Positions 18,839 to 28,047 of a stretch of DNA of 62,425 nucleotides are shown one piece after another; position 1 is the first letter of the stretch, and each line of letters begins with the position of its first letter. The notes beneath the pieces are model-generated. The model was not told where the DNA came from and did not search any database. It saw only the letters and a list, made by a program, of their open reading frames with translations. A program made the translations under genes and the position numbers. Origin of the DNA: an uncultured Clostridia bacterium (lineage in GTDB: Bacteria > Bacillota > Clostridia > TANB77 > CAG-508); assembly GCA_934182605.1 (NCBI GenBank), contig CAKPRQ010000010.1, positions 1 to 62,425 on the forward strand, in the 5' to 3' direction.

Positions 18839-20355
18839 AACTTTTCCTCCTTTTTCCTATACTGTATTGCTTCTGCAATGTGCCTTGGTTCTATGTTTTC
18901 TTTTAATTCTAAATCTGCTATTGTCCTTGCAACTTTTATAATTTTATTATATGCTCTAGCACTTATTTTAGCTTTTACATAAAATTTATCTAATAATTCT
19001 TGACTTTTTAAATCTAATTTGCAAAATTCTTTTATGTATGAATTTTGCAATTCAGAATTTAAATTTATATCATACTTTTCATATCTTTCTTTTTGTATAT
19101 TTCTCGCTTGTATTACACTTCTTTTTATTTTTTCTGATACACTTTCTTTATTTTCTTTTTTAAATTCAGAATATTCAATTGAAGTAACTTCTACAAATAA
19201 ATCAAATCTATCTAATAATGGGCCACTTATTTTTTCCACATATCTTTTTCTACTTCTTTCACTACAAGTACATTTTCTGAGTAATGAACCATAATATCCA
19301 CAAGAGCATGGATTCATTGCAGCTATTAATATAAAATCGGCAGGATATGTTATTTTAGCTTTTACTCTACTTATAGTTATTTCTTTATCTTCCAAAGGTG
19401 TTCTAAGCATTTCTAATACATTAGATTTATATTCGGTTAACTCATCTAAGAACAAAATTCCTGAATTTGCTAACGTAACTTCTCCTGGTTTTGGAAAATC
19501 TCCACCTCCAATAAGGCCTTTTTCAGATATAGTATAATGTGGGCTTCTAAAAGGTCTTTCAAATATAATTTCTTTGCTATCTTCTCCATATAAACTGTTT
19601 ATTTTTGTTACTTCTAAAGCCTCTTCTAAAGTTAAATCTGGTAATATAGTTTTTACTCTTTGAGCCAACATAGTTTTTCCACTACCTGGACTACCAGTCA
19701 ATAAACAATTATGACCTCCAGCTATAGCTATTTCTAATGCTCTTTTTGCTTGCTCTTGCCCGAATACTTCTGAGAAATCCATGTTATAATTTTTATCGTT
19801 TGTAAACTTATTATAATCTAATATTTTCACCTTTTTCAATTCTTTTTCTCTATTGAAAAATTCTACTACTTCTTTTAAATTAGATGCTATATAAATATCT
19901 ATACCATTGACAAATTTAACTTCATTTTCATTTTCTTTCGGAATAATTATATTATATATTCCTTGTCTCTTTAATTCAATACATATCGCTAATGCTTCAC
20001 GCACTTTTTTTATTTTACCATCTAATGACAATTCACCTATAATAACATAATCATTAAAGTCCTTATTTCTAATAATTCCTATAGAGCTTAAAATTCCTAT
20101 TGCTATAGGTAAGTCAAATAACGCTCCTATTTTTTTAATATTAGCCGGAGCCATATTTACTACTATTCTTTTACTAAAAAAATCATAACCTGAATTTTTT
20201 ATTGCAATTCTTACTCTTTCTTTTGCCTCTCTTACTATTGTATCTGGTAGTCCTACTATCTCAAAATATGGTAAACCATTTGAAACATCTACTTGTACAA
20301 ATACTAAATTACCATTAATTCCTACAATAGTCATACTCTTTATAATTGATAACAA
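18835..20355 (-). CDS. yifB: YifB/ComM family AAA ATPase (Mg-chelatase-like)
   Basis: Starting at TTG 20355 gives 506 residues, the usual family length, with the typical opening SMTIVGINGNLVFVQVDVSNG. It has an N-terminal Lon-protease-like domain (ELSLDGKIKKVREAL), Walker A GSPGSGKTMLAQR near 215, Walker B ILFLDELTE, and the C-terminal Mg-chelatase domain with a Cys cluster (CSCGYYG..CTC). ComM is a branch-migration helicase in transformation of some bacteria; the Firmicute role is less clear. A longer in-frame extension to 20490 lacks family similarity. Confidence 0.9.
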   Translation of the reverse strand: MLSIIKSMTIVGINGNLVFVQVDVSNGLPYFEIVGLPDTIVREAKERVRIAIKNSGYDFFSKRIVVNMAPANIKKIGALFDLPIAIGILSSIGIIRNKDFNDYVIIGELSLDGKIKKVREALAICIELKRQGIYNIIIPKENENEVKFVNGIDIYIASNLKEVVEFFNREKELKKVKILDYNKFTNDKNYNMDFSEVFGQEQAKRALEIAIAGGHNCLLTGSPGSGKTMLAQRVKTILPDLTLEEALEVTKINSLYGEDSKEIIFERPFRSPHYTISEKGLIGGGDFPKPGEVTLANSGILFLDELTEYKSNVLEMLRTPLEDKEITISRVKAKITYPADFILIAAMNPCSCGYYGSLLRKCTCSERSRKRYVEKISGPLLDRFDLFVEVTSIEYSEFKKENKESVSEKIKRSVIQARNIQKERYEKYDINLNSELQNSYIKEFCKLDLKSQELLDKFYVKAKISARAYNKIIKVARTIADLELKENIEPRHIAEAIQYRKKEEKL

Positions 20356-20626
20356 TTTATTCTTTTCCTCCTTATTTGGAAAACATTTTAGTTGACTGAC
20401 TAAAATTTTATATGATACAAAAAAACCTATCAATATATTACCACAATTTGGGAAATTTGTAAAGAAAATTTGTTCGCTAAATTTCGACATATTTTTTAAG
20501 AAAAAAATTTGTTTAATAATCTTGAAGGATAATTACTTAAAATTTATAAATAATATAAAAACTTTTAAATATAAAATTCGTCCGATTTTATATTTAAAAG
20601 CTTACTCATAAATTATTACGATATTA

Positions 20627-22426
20627 TTAGACTCCTCTTAATACTATTTTATCCATTGCTCTATATGTATCGCTTGATAATTCTGTTCTTGAAACTACTA
20701 CCCCATTTTGTTTTACAACTTTATACGTAGTACTTTTACAACCATTTCTACCACTACTTTGCACTTTAGTTTGACCTGGAGCTAATGTTGTAGTATCTTG
20801 ATATACAGTTTTAGGATACAAAGTTTGGTGATATACAGTTTCAAATGTAATTGTTGGTTCATTTTCTTCTTTTAAACCATACATTTTCATCGTTACATAT
20901 CCACCATCCACTGTTGATACTATTTTTACAGGATAATCTCTTGTATTTTTAAATCTAAAGTCTATCGAACCATATACTACTGTTGCATCTTGCCCTGCTG
21001 GCAAATATCCTGCTAAAAATAAATGGTTTTCTCTTTCAACTATTTCTAAATTTGATTTAACTACTATATTATATAATGTTGAAGATATCTGACAAATTCC
21101 TCCGCCTAGGCCCTCAACTTCTTGCCCTCCAGAATATACTCCTGCCATTTGGAAACCTGCTTCTATAGTTCTTTCTCCTACCACATCATTATATGAGAAT
21201 GTTTCTCCAGGCATTAATACATACCCATTTATTTTAGATGATGCTAATTTTAAATTAGTTGTTCTTCCCACTTTACTTGTTATATATGTTGTTGTACAAG
21301 TAGCTAATAAATCTGGAAATGCTTCATTTCCTATTTGGTCTGTTGTTACCGATGGTTTTAAGACTTTTAATTTTATTTCATATTGTTCTTGATCTGTTTC
21401 TAATAATGCTTTTGCTTCATCTAAAGAAATATCAAAATCTAATCCATCTTCAGATTCATGTACTTCAAACGGATCTGTAGAATAATATGCATCTACTGGA
21501 GCTTTGTAAACTTCATTATATATTTTTTCAATATCTATTGCAGCAGGCTCACTAACTATTACACCTACTTGTATTGGTTCAAAACTTCTATTATTTATAC
21601 TCTCTAATAGTGATGTTTTTAATTCATCAGCCTTAACCTCTATTCCTCTATTTCCCTTTTTTATAATTACTTTATCTTCCAATATTTCATAACTAGATGG
21701 TACTAAGCTTGAGAATTGTGAATTTATTTCGTTTATAAAATTATCTAACTTTTCTTCTTCATACTCATAACTTAAGTCTATATTAGTATCGGAAAAAAAA
21801 GTTTTTACCATATTTATATTATTTTCAAATATATTTCCAATTCTACCTATACGATAAGCTTCTTCTACTACATTTTCTATATTATATTTTACACCTAAAT
21901 CTAAAGGCTTTATTTTTGATTCTTTACCATCATATTGTATTAATATTTCTTGATTTAATACATTTTCTATTTCACTATTTAATTTATTAATTGCCTCTTC
22001 TTTAGTTAAATTTGACACATCTACTCCAGCTATATAAATATTAGAAAATATTTTTTTATAGAAAATATTATAGCATACTACTATCGATAAAAATATAATT
22101 ATAATACTAAGAAAACTTATTAAAACATATACAAGCGGATTTCTTTTCTTAGTTTCATTTTTTACTACTAAGTATTCATCATTTTCCTCTATATCTTTTT
22201 CTTCATCTTCAACCGCTTTTATTGGATCGTTATTTTCTTCTTTTTTCACAATGTCTATACTAATAGTATTTTCCAATGTTTCTTCTTGCTTTTCTTTTAA
22301 TTTTTCCGGTTCCTTACCTTCGATTAATTTTTCAAACTCTTCTTTTTTTTCTTCTATAACATCCAAATTGTTTTCGCTATTATCTATTTTATTTTCGCTT
22401 TGCACTTTACTTTTTGATACACTCAT
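20627..22426 (-). CDS. VanW family protein with membrane anchor
   Basis: The 599-residue protein has a Glu/Lys-rich cytoplasmic N-terminus (1-95), one membrane helix (about 97-120), a putative peptidoglycan-binding region (PG_binding_4-like, about 130-330) and the VanW domain with LPAGQDATVVYG and GLGGGICQISSTLYN. A C-terminal part resembles a G5-like domain. VanW proteins occur beside vancomycin-resistance genes but most are chromosomal wall-associated proteins of unknown role. It is a single gene ending in a CDS-free 135-base gap before yifB. Confidence 0.85.
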   Translation of the reverse strand: MSVSKSKVQSENKIDNSENNLDVIEEKKEEFEKLIEGKEPEKLKEKQEETLENTISIDIVKKEENNDPIKAVEDEEKDIEENDEYLVVKNETKKRNPLVYVLISFLSIIIIFLSIVVCYNIFYKKIFSNIYIAGVDVSNLTKEEAINKLNSEIENVLNQEILIQYDGKESKIKPLDLGVKYNIENVVEEAYRIGRIGNIFENNINMVKTFFSDTNIDLSYEYEEEKLDNFINEINSQFSSLVPSSYEILEDKVIIKKGNRGIEVKADELKTSLLESINNRSFEPIQVGVIVSEPAAIDIEKIYNEVYKAPVDAYYSTDPFEVHESEDGLDFDISLDEAKALLETDQEQYEIKLKVLKPSVTTDQIGNEAFPDLLATCTTTYITSKVGRTTNLKLASSKINGYVLMPGETFSYNDVVGERTIEAGFQMAGVYSGGQEVEGLGGGICQISSTLYNIVVKSNLEIVERENHLFLAGYLPAGQDATVVYGSIDFRFKNTRDYPVKIVSTVDGGYVTMKMYGLKEENEPTITFETVYHQTLYPKTVYQDTTTLAPGQTKVQSSGRNGCKSTTYKVVKQNGVVVSRTELSSDTYRAMDKIVLRGV

Positions 22427-22519
22427 ATTCTCTCCTATTTTTCAATTATAATCTCGTATTATAATCTTACCATAAAACTTATAATTCTACAATATTTTTA
22501 TACAAATTTTTATAAAATA

Positions 22520-22705
22520 TTAATAGAACACACTTGTCAATGGTTCATTTAAAGCTTTTGCTATATCTTTCATAATATTTAAAGAAGGATTCTGTCTTTC
22601 GTTTTTTTCTAATAAGTATATATAACTACTACTTATTTTACTAGTATATGAGATATATTTAACAGGTATACCTTTTTTTCTTCTAATTTCTTTTATATTA
22701 TTCAT
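22520..22705 (-). CDS. Small Xre-type helix-turn-helix regulator (61 aa)
   Basis: Begins MNNIKEIRRKKGIPVKYIS at an ATG following GAAGGTG. It consists only of an HTH_3 domain (SKISSSYIYLLEKNERQNPS is the recognition part). It is divergent from the larger Xre-S24 gene at 22874, so the two may regulate the shared 170-base intergenic region. Confidence 0.75.
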   Translation of the reverse strand: MNNIKEIRRKKGIPVKYISYTSKISSSYIYLLEKNERQNPSLNIMKDIAKALNEPLTSVFY

Positions 22706-22812
22706 AATATCACCTTCACGTACATTTGTTTGCATTATTATACCATGAACTTTATTTCTGGTCAAGAGATAAAGTATATTTTTCAACATTTTTCGTTTTT
22801 TTTATTTACTAC

Positions 22813-22841
22813 TAGACAAATTCATTTTTTTTTTGTATAAT
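22813..22841 (+). promoter_or_regulatory. Promoter of the Xre-S24-like gene
   Basis: TAGACA, 17 bases, TATAAT; the coding ATG follows about 33 bases downstream. Confidence 0.65.
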
Positions 22842-22873
22842 ATATCTATATTATTTTTTAAGGAGCTATAATT

Positions 22874-23440
22874 ATGATAGGTGAAATGATTGCAAAAATT
22901 AGAAAAGAAAAAGGAATGACTAAAACAGAATTATCTAAACTTACTAATATTAACATTGGTCATCTTACACATATTGAAAAAGGTGAAAGAAACCCAAGCC
23001 AAAAAGCTTTAAAAAATATTTGTCAAGCTTTAAAAGTACCTTACCAACAATTGATGTGCACATATGGAAAAAATATTAATGAAGATCAACAAAAATATGG
23101 CCTAATAGATTATATTCCTTATAATAAGGTATTAGCTATAGATAATATCAATGGACTTATAACTTGTCCTCCAGAAGCTCCAAGTGCTTCAATAGCTTTA
23201 AGGGTTAACGATGATGCAATGAAAAACTCTTTAGAAAAGAACTCATATGTATTTGTTGAATTTAATGCACCATTAAATCATAAAGATATAGGTGTTTTCT
23301 GTTTAAATGATGAAATTATGATAAGAAAATTCATATTAAAAAAAGACAAAATTATTTTAAGAGCTGAAAATAAATTTTATGAAGAAATAACTGTTAAAAA
23401 TGATGACGATTTTTATATAATTGGAAAAGTTTTCATATAA
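22874..23440 (+). CDS. Xre regulator with LexA/S24-like domain lacking the catalytic Ser
   Basis: Residues 5-62 are a clear HTH_3 domain (MTKTELSKLTNINIGHLTHI). Residues 95-188 resemble the LexA/CI S24 peptidase fold: RVNDDAMKNSLEKNSYVFVEF aligns with the usual DSM..G..V, and IMIRKF with the lysine strand. The catalytic Ser of DSM is Ala here (DDAM), and the Lys of the usual V-K-R is shifted, so self-cleavage is unlikely. I infer a repressor that senses something other than RecA-driven cleavage. The ATG follows AAGGAG. Confidence 0.8.
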   Translation: MIGEMIAKIRKEKGMTKTELSKLTNINIGHLTHIEKGERNPSQKALKNICQALKVPYQQLMCTYGKNINEDQQKYGLIDYIPYNKVLAIDNINGLITCPPEAPSASIALRVNDDAMKNSLEKNSYVFVEFNAPLNHKDIGVFCLNDEIMIRKFILKKDKIILRAENKFYEEITVKNDDDFYIIGKVFI

Positions 23441-23529
23441 TTTTTAAAAATTTTTGAAAAAACACTTGTATTTTTTTTAATAAAGTAATATAATGTAAAA
23501 AATTGAGAAGAACAAAAGGAGAAAATAAT

Positions 23530-24000
23530 ATGGAACTTATAAAAAATATTTTTTTTAATACTGATAAATTAACACAAAATAGCAAAGTTAAAATTTCTTA
23601 TACTGGAAAACTTTTTCAAGATAATTCACAAGAAGTTTATATCCATTATGGTTTTGGATTATTATGGGAAAATTTAAATGAAGTTAAAATGGAAAAAACC
23701 GACTTAGGATTCCAAGCTGAAATTGATTTGATTGATAAAGAGACATTTAATTTCTGTTTTAAAAATGAATTAGATATTTGGGATAATAATGACGGTAAAA
23801 ACTATATTTTTGAACTAGAGGAAGTTTCAAATGATTTAGTTTCTGTTGATGATGTTGAATCTTCTATACATACACCTATAGAACAAAATAGGTTCTATCA
23901 ATTATCTAAAAAAATAAAATTAGCTATATATAAAATAATTACATCTATTCCTAAATTAATTTCTGGAACATATAAAAGAAAAAGAAGCGAAGAAAATTAA
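23530..24000 (+). CDS. Carbohydrate-binding-module-like protein (CBM25/53 type)
   Basis: The 156-residue protein starts MELIKNIFFNTDKL 9 bases after AAAGGAG. Residues 20-100 fit a starch-binding beta-sandwich: VYIHYGFGLLWENLNEVKM, FQAEIDLIDKETFNFCFKN, WDNNDGKNYIFEL. There is no signal peptide, so it acts in the cytoplasm, perhaps on glycogen-like polymers. The C-terminal 40 residues are basic with a short hydrophobic stretch. A similar domain is common in Clostridia as a stand-alone protein. Confidence 0.7.
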   Translation: MELIKNIFFNTDKLTQNSKVKISYTGKLFQDNSQEVYIHYGFGLLWENLNEVKMEKTDLGFQAEIDLIDKETFNFCFKNELDIWDNNDGKNYIFELEEVSNDLVSVDDVESSIHTPIEQNRFYQLSKKIKLAIYKIITSIPKLISGTYKRKRSEEN

Positions 24001-24007
24001 AATACTT

Positions 24008-24035
24008 AAGAACTATGAATTTAATCATAGTTCTT
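24008..24035. terminator. Bidirectional terminator
   Basis: AAGAACTATGA (24008-24018) pairs with TCATAGTTCTT (24025-24035) between the convergent CBM-like and unknown genes; T-rich on the right and A-rich on the left. Confidence 0.75.
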
Positions 24036-24314
24036 ATTCTTATTTACAGCATTTTCAATTATTTTAGCAAATATATAATCAAAATTATTAATAAACCCAA
24101 ATTTTAAGATTACTTTTTTTCTTAAATCAATTAACTTTTTTTCATATTCTTTATATAAAACTAAATATATATTTAGTTCTTTTTCATTTAATTCATTTCT
24201 TTCCAATTGAACATTAATATTATTTTCTCTTAATTTTGCAAATAATTCTTCTACTATAATTGTAACTTCTTTATTTAAATAATTTTCTACCATATTTGTT
24301 TCTTTATCTTTCAT
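24021..24314 (-). CDS. Unknown protein (97 aa), charged and helical
   Basis: The ATG at 24314 follows GGAGGTAGTA. The product is rich in Lys, Glu and Asn with predicted long helices (NEKELNIYLVLYKEYEKKLI) and no membrane segment. I do not recognise a family. Its 3' end overlaps the terminator shared with the convergent CBM-like gene, and it is divergent from the Xre gene at 24485. Confidence 0.55.
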   Translation of the reverse strand: MKDKETNMVENYLNKEVTIIVEELFAKLRENNINVQLERNELNEKELNIYLVLYKEYEKKLIDLRKKVILKFGFINNFDYIFAKIIENAVNKNKNYD

Positions 24315-24484
24315 TACTACCTCCACATACATTATAGCACAAAAGTATGCTGATAGCAACATTTTAGTACTAATAGTATGTTCACTTTTTTATTATAATA
24401 ATATAAACTATAAGTAATTATAAAAATATTATACCTAATTAAATAATATTTTATACATTAATGTACAAAGAAATGGAGGAATAT

Positions 24485-24802
24485 ATGGATTACGTTAATT
24501 TAGGTATTAGAATTAAACAAAAGAGAACCGAATTGAATTTAACTCAGGAAAAACTTGCAGAAAAAGCTAAAATTTCAACTGCCTATATGGGACAGATTGA
24601 ACGCGGTGAAAAACGATTAAGTCTTGATAATTTTGTAAACATCGCAAATGCTCTAAATTGTTCAACAGACGAATTATTAAGAGGAAGTACAGAAAAGAAT
24701 AGTAACGCTAGATTTAATGAAATATTTTCTATTTTAAAAAATTCAACTAATAAAGATTTAGAACAAGCAATTGATATTTTAAAAATATTATCAAGAAAGT
24801 AA
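24485..24802 (+). CDS. Xre-type helix-turn-helix regulator (105 aa)
   Basis: The ATG at 24485 lies 6 bases after GGAGG. Residues 6-62 are a textbook HTH_3 domain (LNLTQEKLAEKAKISTAYMG then IERGEKRLSLDNFV), resembling SinR-type repressors; the C-terminal 40 residues are helical (FNEIFSILKN.. DILKIL) and probably mediate dimer formation. Target unknown; the tRNA operon follows. Confidence 0.85.
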   Translation: MDYVNLGIRIKQKRTELNLTQEKLAEKAKISTAYMGQIERGEKRLSLDNFVNIANALNCSTDELLRGSTEKNSNARFNEIFSILKNSTNKDLEQAIDILKILSRK

Positions 24803-24805
24803 AAG

Positions 24806-24850
24806 AAAAATAATATTTATTTATTATTATGGTAAATGAATATTATTTTT
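24806..24850 (+). terminator. Terminator after the Xre gene
   Basis: AAAAATAATATTTATTTA pairs, with one G-T pair, with TAAATGAATATTATTTTT just after the stop. Confidence 0.6.
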
Positions 24851-24924
24851 TACGGTATATTTATACAAATTTACAGAAGTTTAACAAATTTTTCACAAAT
24901 ATTACAAAAAATAGAAAAAAAGTA

Positions 24925-24953
24925 TTGACATTTTAAAAAAAATAGTGTATTAT
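24925..24953 (+). promoter_or_regulatory. Promoter of the tRNA operon
   Basis: TTGACA, 17 bases, TATTAT, about 40 bases before tRNA-Lys. Confidence 0.85.
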
Positions 24954-24993
24954 ATATAGGTATTCGCAAATAATAACAACAAATTGGTATTAT

Positions 24994-25069
24994 GGGCTAT
25001 TAGCTCAGTTGGCAGAGCACTTGACTTTTAATCAAGTTGTCCCGCGTTCGAATCGCGGATAGCTCACCA
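24994..25069 (+). tRNA. tRNA-Lys (TTT)
   Basis: Cloverleaf with a 7-bp acceptor stem (one G-U), anticodon loop CTTTTAA between CTTGA and TCAAG, T arm GTTCGAAT, and encoded CCA. Confidence 0.97.
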
Positions 25070-25073
25070 TTAC

Positions 25074-25148
25074 GGCCCGTTGGTCAAGAGGTTAAGACAC
25101 CGCCCTTTCACGGCGGAGTCATGGGTTCGATTCCCGTACGGGTCACCA
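25074..25148 (+). tRNA. tRNA-Glu (TTC)
   Basis: Acceptor stem GGCCCGT/ACGGGTC, anticodon loop CTTTCAC between CCGCC and GGCGG, T arm GGTTCGATTCC, encoded CCA. Confidence 0.97.
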
Positions 25149-25152
25149 ATTT

Positions 25153-25228
<76 letters not shown>

Positions 25229-25233
25229 ATTGT

Positions 25234-25259
25234 AAAAAACCTAGATAACTAGGTTTTTT
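25234..25259 (+). terminator. tRNA operon terminator
   Basis: AAAAAACCTAG and CTAGGTTTTTT form an 11-bp stem with loop ATAA. Confidence 0.92.
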
Positions 25260-25498
25260 CTTTTTATAAATTTTTTGAACACAACAACTTAGGTTAAATA
25301 CTATTATAAGAATATGTTTTTTATCACTAATATTTTTAGTCATTCTATAATTCTCAATATCTTTTTATTTGTGAAGTTTCCCTTGTACTATTTTAATAAA
25401 TATGTTATATTGTTGTACAACAATAATGAAGGTTTAGTTAAAAAAATTTTTTTATAACTATATATGCCTTTAAAAATTGAGAAAGGAAGATTTTTTCT

Positions 25499-26037
25499 AT
25501 GAATGCAATAATTCCATTTTTATTTTTAATAGGAATAGTTTTTTTAATATATATTTTTGCAAGAGAAATTAAATATTATTTTTTGAAGAAAATAAAAAGA
25601 GCAGATATAATTATCAAAATCAATATAGAAAAAAAGATTATATATTAACAGCCACTGAATTAAAATTTTATAAGCAACTATTAAAATTAACTACTCAATA
25701 TAGTTATGTATTATTAACACAAATCCCATTATATAGCTTGATAAATACCAAGAATACTATTTATAAGCAACCAGCTTTTAATAAAATTAAAAGTAAATCT
25801 ATAGATTTTGTTATCGCCACACATAATTTAAAACCTATTTTATGTATCGAGTTAGATGACTACACTCATAATTATAAAAAGAGAATAGAACGAGATGTTT
25901 TCATTAATGACTTATTTAATGATATTAATATAAAACTATTAAGAATTAAAGTTCAACGATATTATAATTTAGAAGAGATTAAAAATTATTTACAAGCTAT
26001 TCAAAATCCTACAGAAAAACTTGAAAAGTTATTATAA
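25499..26037 (+). pseudogene. Membrane-anchored DUF2726 protein, frameshifted
   Basis: The ATG at 25499 (after GAAAGGAAGA) starts a clear membrane helix, MNAIIPFLFLIGIVFLIYIF, but this frame stops at 25647. The second frame, open from before 25590 to 26037, holds a complete DUF2726 domain: LTATELKFYKQLLK, SKSIDFVIATHNLKP, CIELDDYTH and NIKLLRIK. DUF2726 has a restriction-endonuclease-like fold (D..ELDD) of unknown target. The frames join if one T is added to the six-T run near 25586-25591, giving about 179 residues. This may be a true inactivation, slippage at the run, or a sequence error. Confidence 0.8.
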
Positions 26038-26099
26038 ATATGATATATAAAGTATCATCAAAAATTTATTAAAAATATATACAATTAAAGGAGTAAATT

Positions 26100-26762
26100 A
26101 TGAACTATTTTAAATCTATTATTGCAGAAGAAAGTCAAAAAGATTATTATAAAAAATTGCACGATTTTGTTGACAATGAATATAGAACTAAAACTATTTA
26201 TCCACCAAGAGATAAAATATTTTTCGCATTAAAAAGTACTCCATATGAACAAGTTAAAGTGGTAATAATAGGTCAAGATCCTTATCATGGTGAAGGCGAA
26301 GCACATGGAATGTGTTTTTCTGTAAATCCTGGCATTAAAATACCACCATCTCTCCAAAATATATATAAAGAAATTCATAGAGATTTGGGCTGTAAAATAC
26401 CTAATAATGGATATTTGCTTAAATGGGCTGAACAAGGTGTTCTAATGTTAAATAGTGTTTTAACTGTTGAAAAAGATAGACCTGCTTCTCATAAAGGCCG
26501 AGGATGGGAAATATTTACTGACAAAATTATAGAAGAAATAAATAAAAAAGATACACCTGTAGTTTTCTTATTATGGGGAAATTTTGCAAAACAGAAACAA
26601 GTCTTAATAACAAATCCAATCCATTTAGTATTAACATCCTCTCATCCTAGTCCTTTTTCTGTTAATTATGGTTTTAATGGATGCGGACATTTTTCTAAAA
26701 CCAATAATTTCTTAAAACAAAATGGTATAACTCCAATTGATTGGCAAATAGAAAATATATAA
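26100..26762 (+). CDS. ung: Uracil-DNA glycosylase
   Basis: The 220-residue protein has the family 1 UDG motifs: IIGQDPYHGEGEAHG with the catalytic Asp near residue 59, MLNSVLTVE, and HPSPFSVNYGFNGCGHFS with the catalytic His near 182. It removes uracil from DNA to start base excision repair. The ATG follows AAAGGAG. It is a single gene with its own terminator. Confidence 0.97.
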   Translation: MNYFKSIIAEESQKDYYKKLHDFVDNEYRTKTIYPPRDKIFFALKSTPYEQVKVVIIGQDPYHGEGEAHGMCFSVNPGIKIPPSLQNIYKEIHRDLGCKIPNNGYLLKWAEQGVLMLNSVLTVEKDRPASHKGRGWEIFTDKIIEEINKKDTPVVFLLWGNFAKQKQVLITNPIHLVLTSSHPSPFSVNYGFNGCGHFSKTNNFLKQNGITPIDWQIENI

Positions 26763-26770
26763 AAAGTTTA

Positions 26771-26819
26771 AAAATACTAATAACTATTAAGTACACTAAT
26801 TTACAGTTATTAGTATTTT
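26771..26819. terminator. Bidirectional terminator between ung and the dCMP deaminase gene
   Basis: AAAATACTAATAACT (26771-26785) pairs perfectly with AGTTATTAGTATTTT (26805-26819). Confidence 0.8.
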
Positions 26820-26830
26820 CTAATTCTTTT

Positions 26831-27307
26831 CTATTCTCTTAAAGTATCATCATTTTCTATCCAATCTTTTACTAATTCCACTCTATAATCTGTTTTTGTA
26901 TCTCTCATTACAACCTTTTCTATACCTGCATTTATAATCATTCTTTTACAAAATGTACAAGGCTTGTTATCTTTTACATATTCCCCATTTCTTTTATTTA
27001 CACCAGTTAGATATAGAGTTCCCCCAATCATATCTCTTCTACTTGCACTTATAATAGCATTTTGTTCACTGTGAACAGATCTACATATTTCATATCCCAT
27101 TCCACTTGGCATTTTAGCATTTTGTCTTGTACAATATCCCAGATCTAAACAATTTTTTCTTCCTCTTGGTGCACCAGTATACCCAGTTGAAATAATTTCA
27201 TCATTTTTTACAATAACACTACCATAATTATTTCTTAAACAAGTGCCACGTTCTGCAACACTTTCCGCTATATCTAAATAATAATTAACTTTATCAATTC
27301 TTTCCAT
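26831..27307 (-). CDS. Deoxycytidylate deaminase family protein (ComEB-like)
   Basis: The 158-residue protein has the zinc-binding deaminase signature HSEQNAIISA (His plus catalytic Glu) and PCTFCKRMIINAGI (two Cys), with an extra Cys-rich insert (RKNCLDLGYCTR) typical of dCMP deaminases. The reaction converts dCMP to dUMP for dTMP synthesis. It starts 2 bases after the stop of the membrane protein gene at 27310 and so is part of the tadA transcript. Confidence 0.88.
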   Translation of the reverse strand: MERIDKVNYYLDIAESVAERGTCLRNNYGSVIVKNDEIISTGYTGAPRGRKNCLDLGYCTRQNAKMPSGMGYEICRSVHSEQNAIISASRRDMIGGTLYLTGVNKRNGEYVKDNKPCTFCKRMIINAGIEKVVMRDTKTDYRVELVKDWIENDDTLRE

Positions 27308-27309
27308 AC

Positions 27310-28047
27310 CTAATACCTCTTATATATTAAATTATTTATACTTTCATATTCTATAACTTCTACACCATTTGTTAAAATGTCCCCTACTGGTAATTCTAAT
27401 TCAACGTTTGTTTTATATCTGTTTCCATCAAATATTTCTAATAATATATCAAATTTTATTTTAAATTTAATTTCGTCATTTTTTATATTTTCTAAATTTA
27501 ATATTCTCCCATCATAATTAATTTCCTCTTCATTAGATTCATATGTACCCAAATCATTATTTATTATTCTAAGACCTATATTCCCGCCTTGATTAGAAAT
27601 TGTCAACTCTTCTAAAGATGTACTTTCCCCTCCTATAAATTTATATTGATTTAAATTTTCTATAATATAATTATTACTAGTATCTTCATTTTTAATAATT
27701 CTGCAAAAATTAATATTTCCTTTTTCTGGATAAGTTAATTCAAAATTTTCTAAAATGACATTTTCTAAAATATTATTTTGTAAATTTTCATTTTTTGAAA
27801 TTGTGATATAAATATCATTAATTTGTAATAAATCACCTTTCCATAAGAATTCTGTATTATTTTCGTCCTGTAATCCATCTGCTGTACTTACTAACGATAT
27901 TTTATCTATATAGAAAGGTAAATCTTCTCTCTTCTCGCCCTCTAATTCATATTTCAATATAATTAAAAATATTATAAATATTAAAATAAAAATAATAGCT
28001 AATATTAATGATGTTTTAAAATATTTTTTTATTTTATAATTTTCCAA
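27310..28047 (-). CDS. Single-pass membrane protein of unknown function (245 aa)
   Basis: One membrane helix at about residues 12-30 (SLILAIIFILIFIIFLIILKY) is followed by an extracellular region rich in beta-prone stretches (ISLVSTADGLQ, GDLLQINDIYITISKNENL, VELELPVGDIL). I do not recognise the family. It overlaps tadA by 14 bases and precedes the dCMP deaminase gene by 2 bases, so it is translated with two deaminases, although nothing in its sequence suggests nucleotide chemistry. Confidence 0.7.
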   Translation of the reverse strand: MENYKIKKYFKTSLILAIIFILIFIIFLIILKYELEGEKREDLPFYIDKISLVSTADGLQDENNTEFLWKGDLLQINDIYITISKNENLQNNILENVILENFELTYPEKGNINFCRIIKNEDTSNNYIIENLNQYKFIGGESTSLEELTISNQGGNIGLRIINNDLGTYESNEEEINYDGRILNLENIKNDEIKFKIKFDILLEIFDGNRYKTNVELELPVGDILTNGVEVIEYESINNLIYKRY

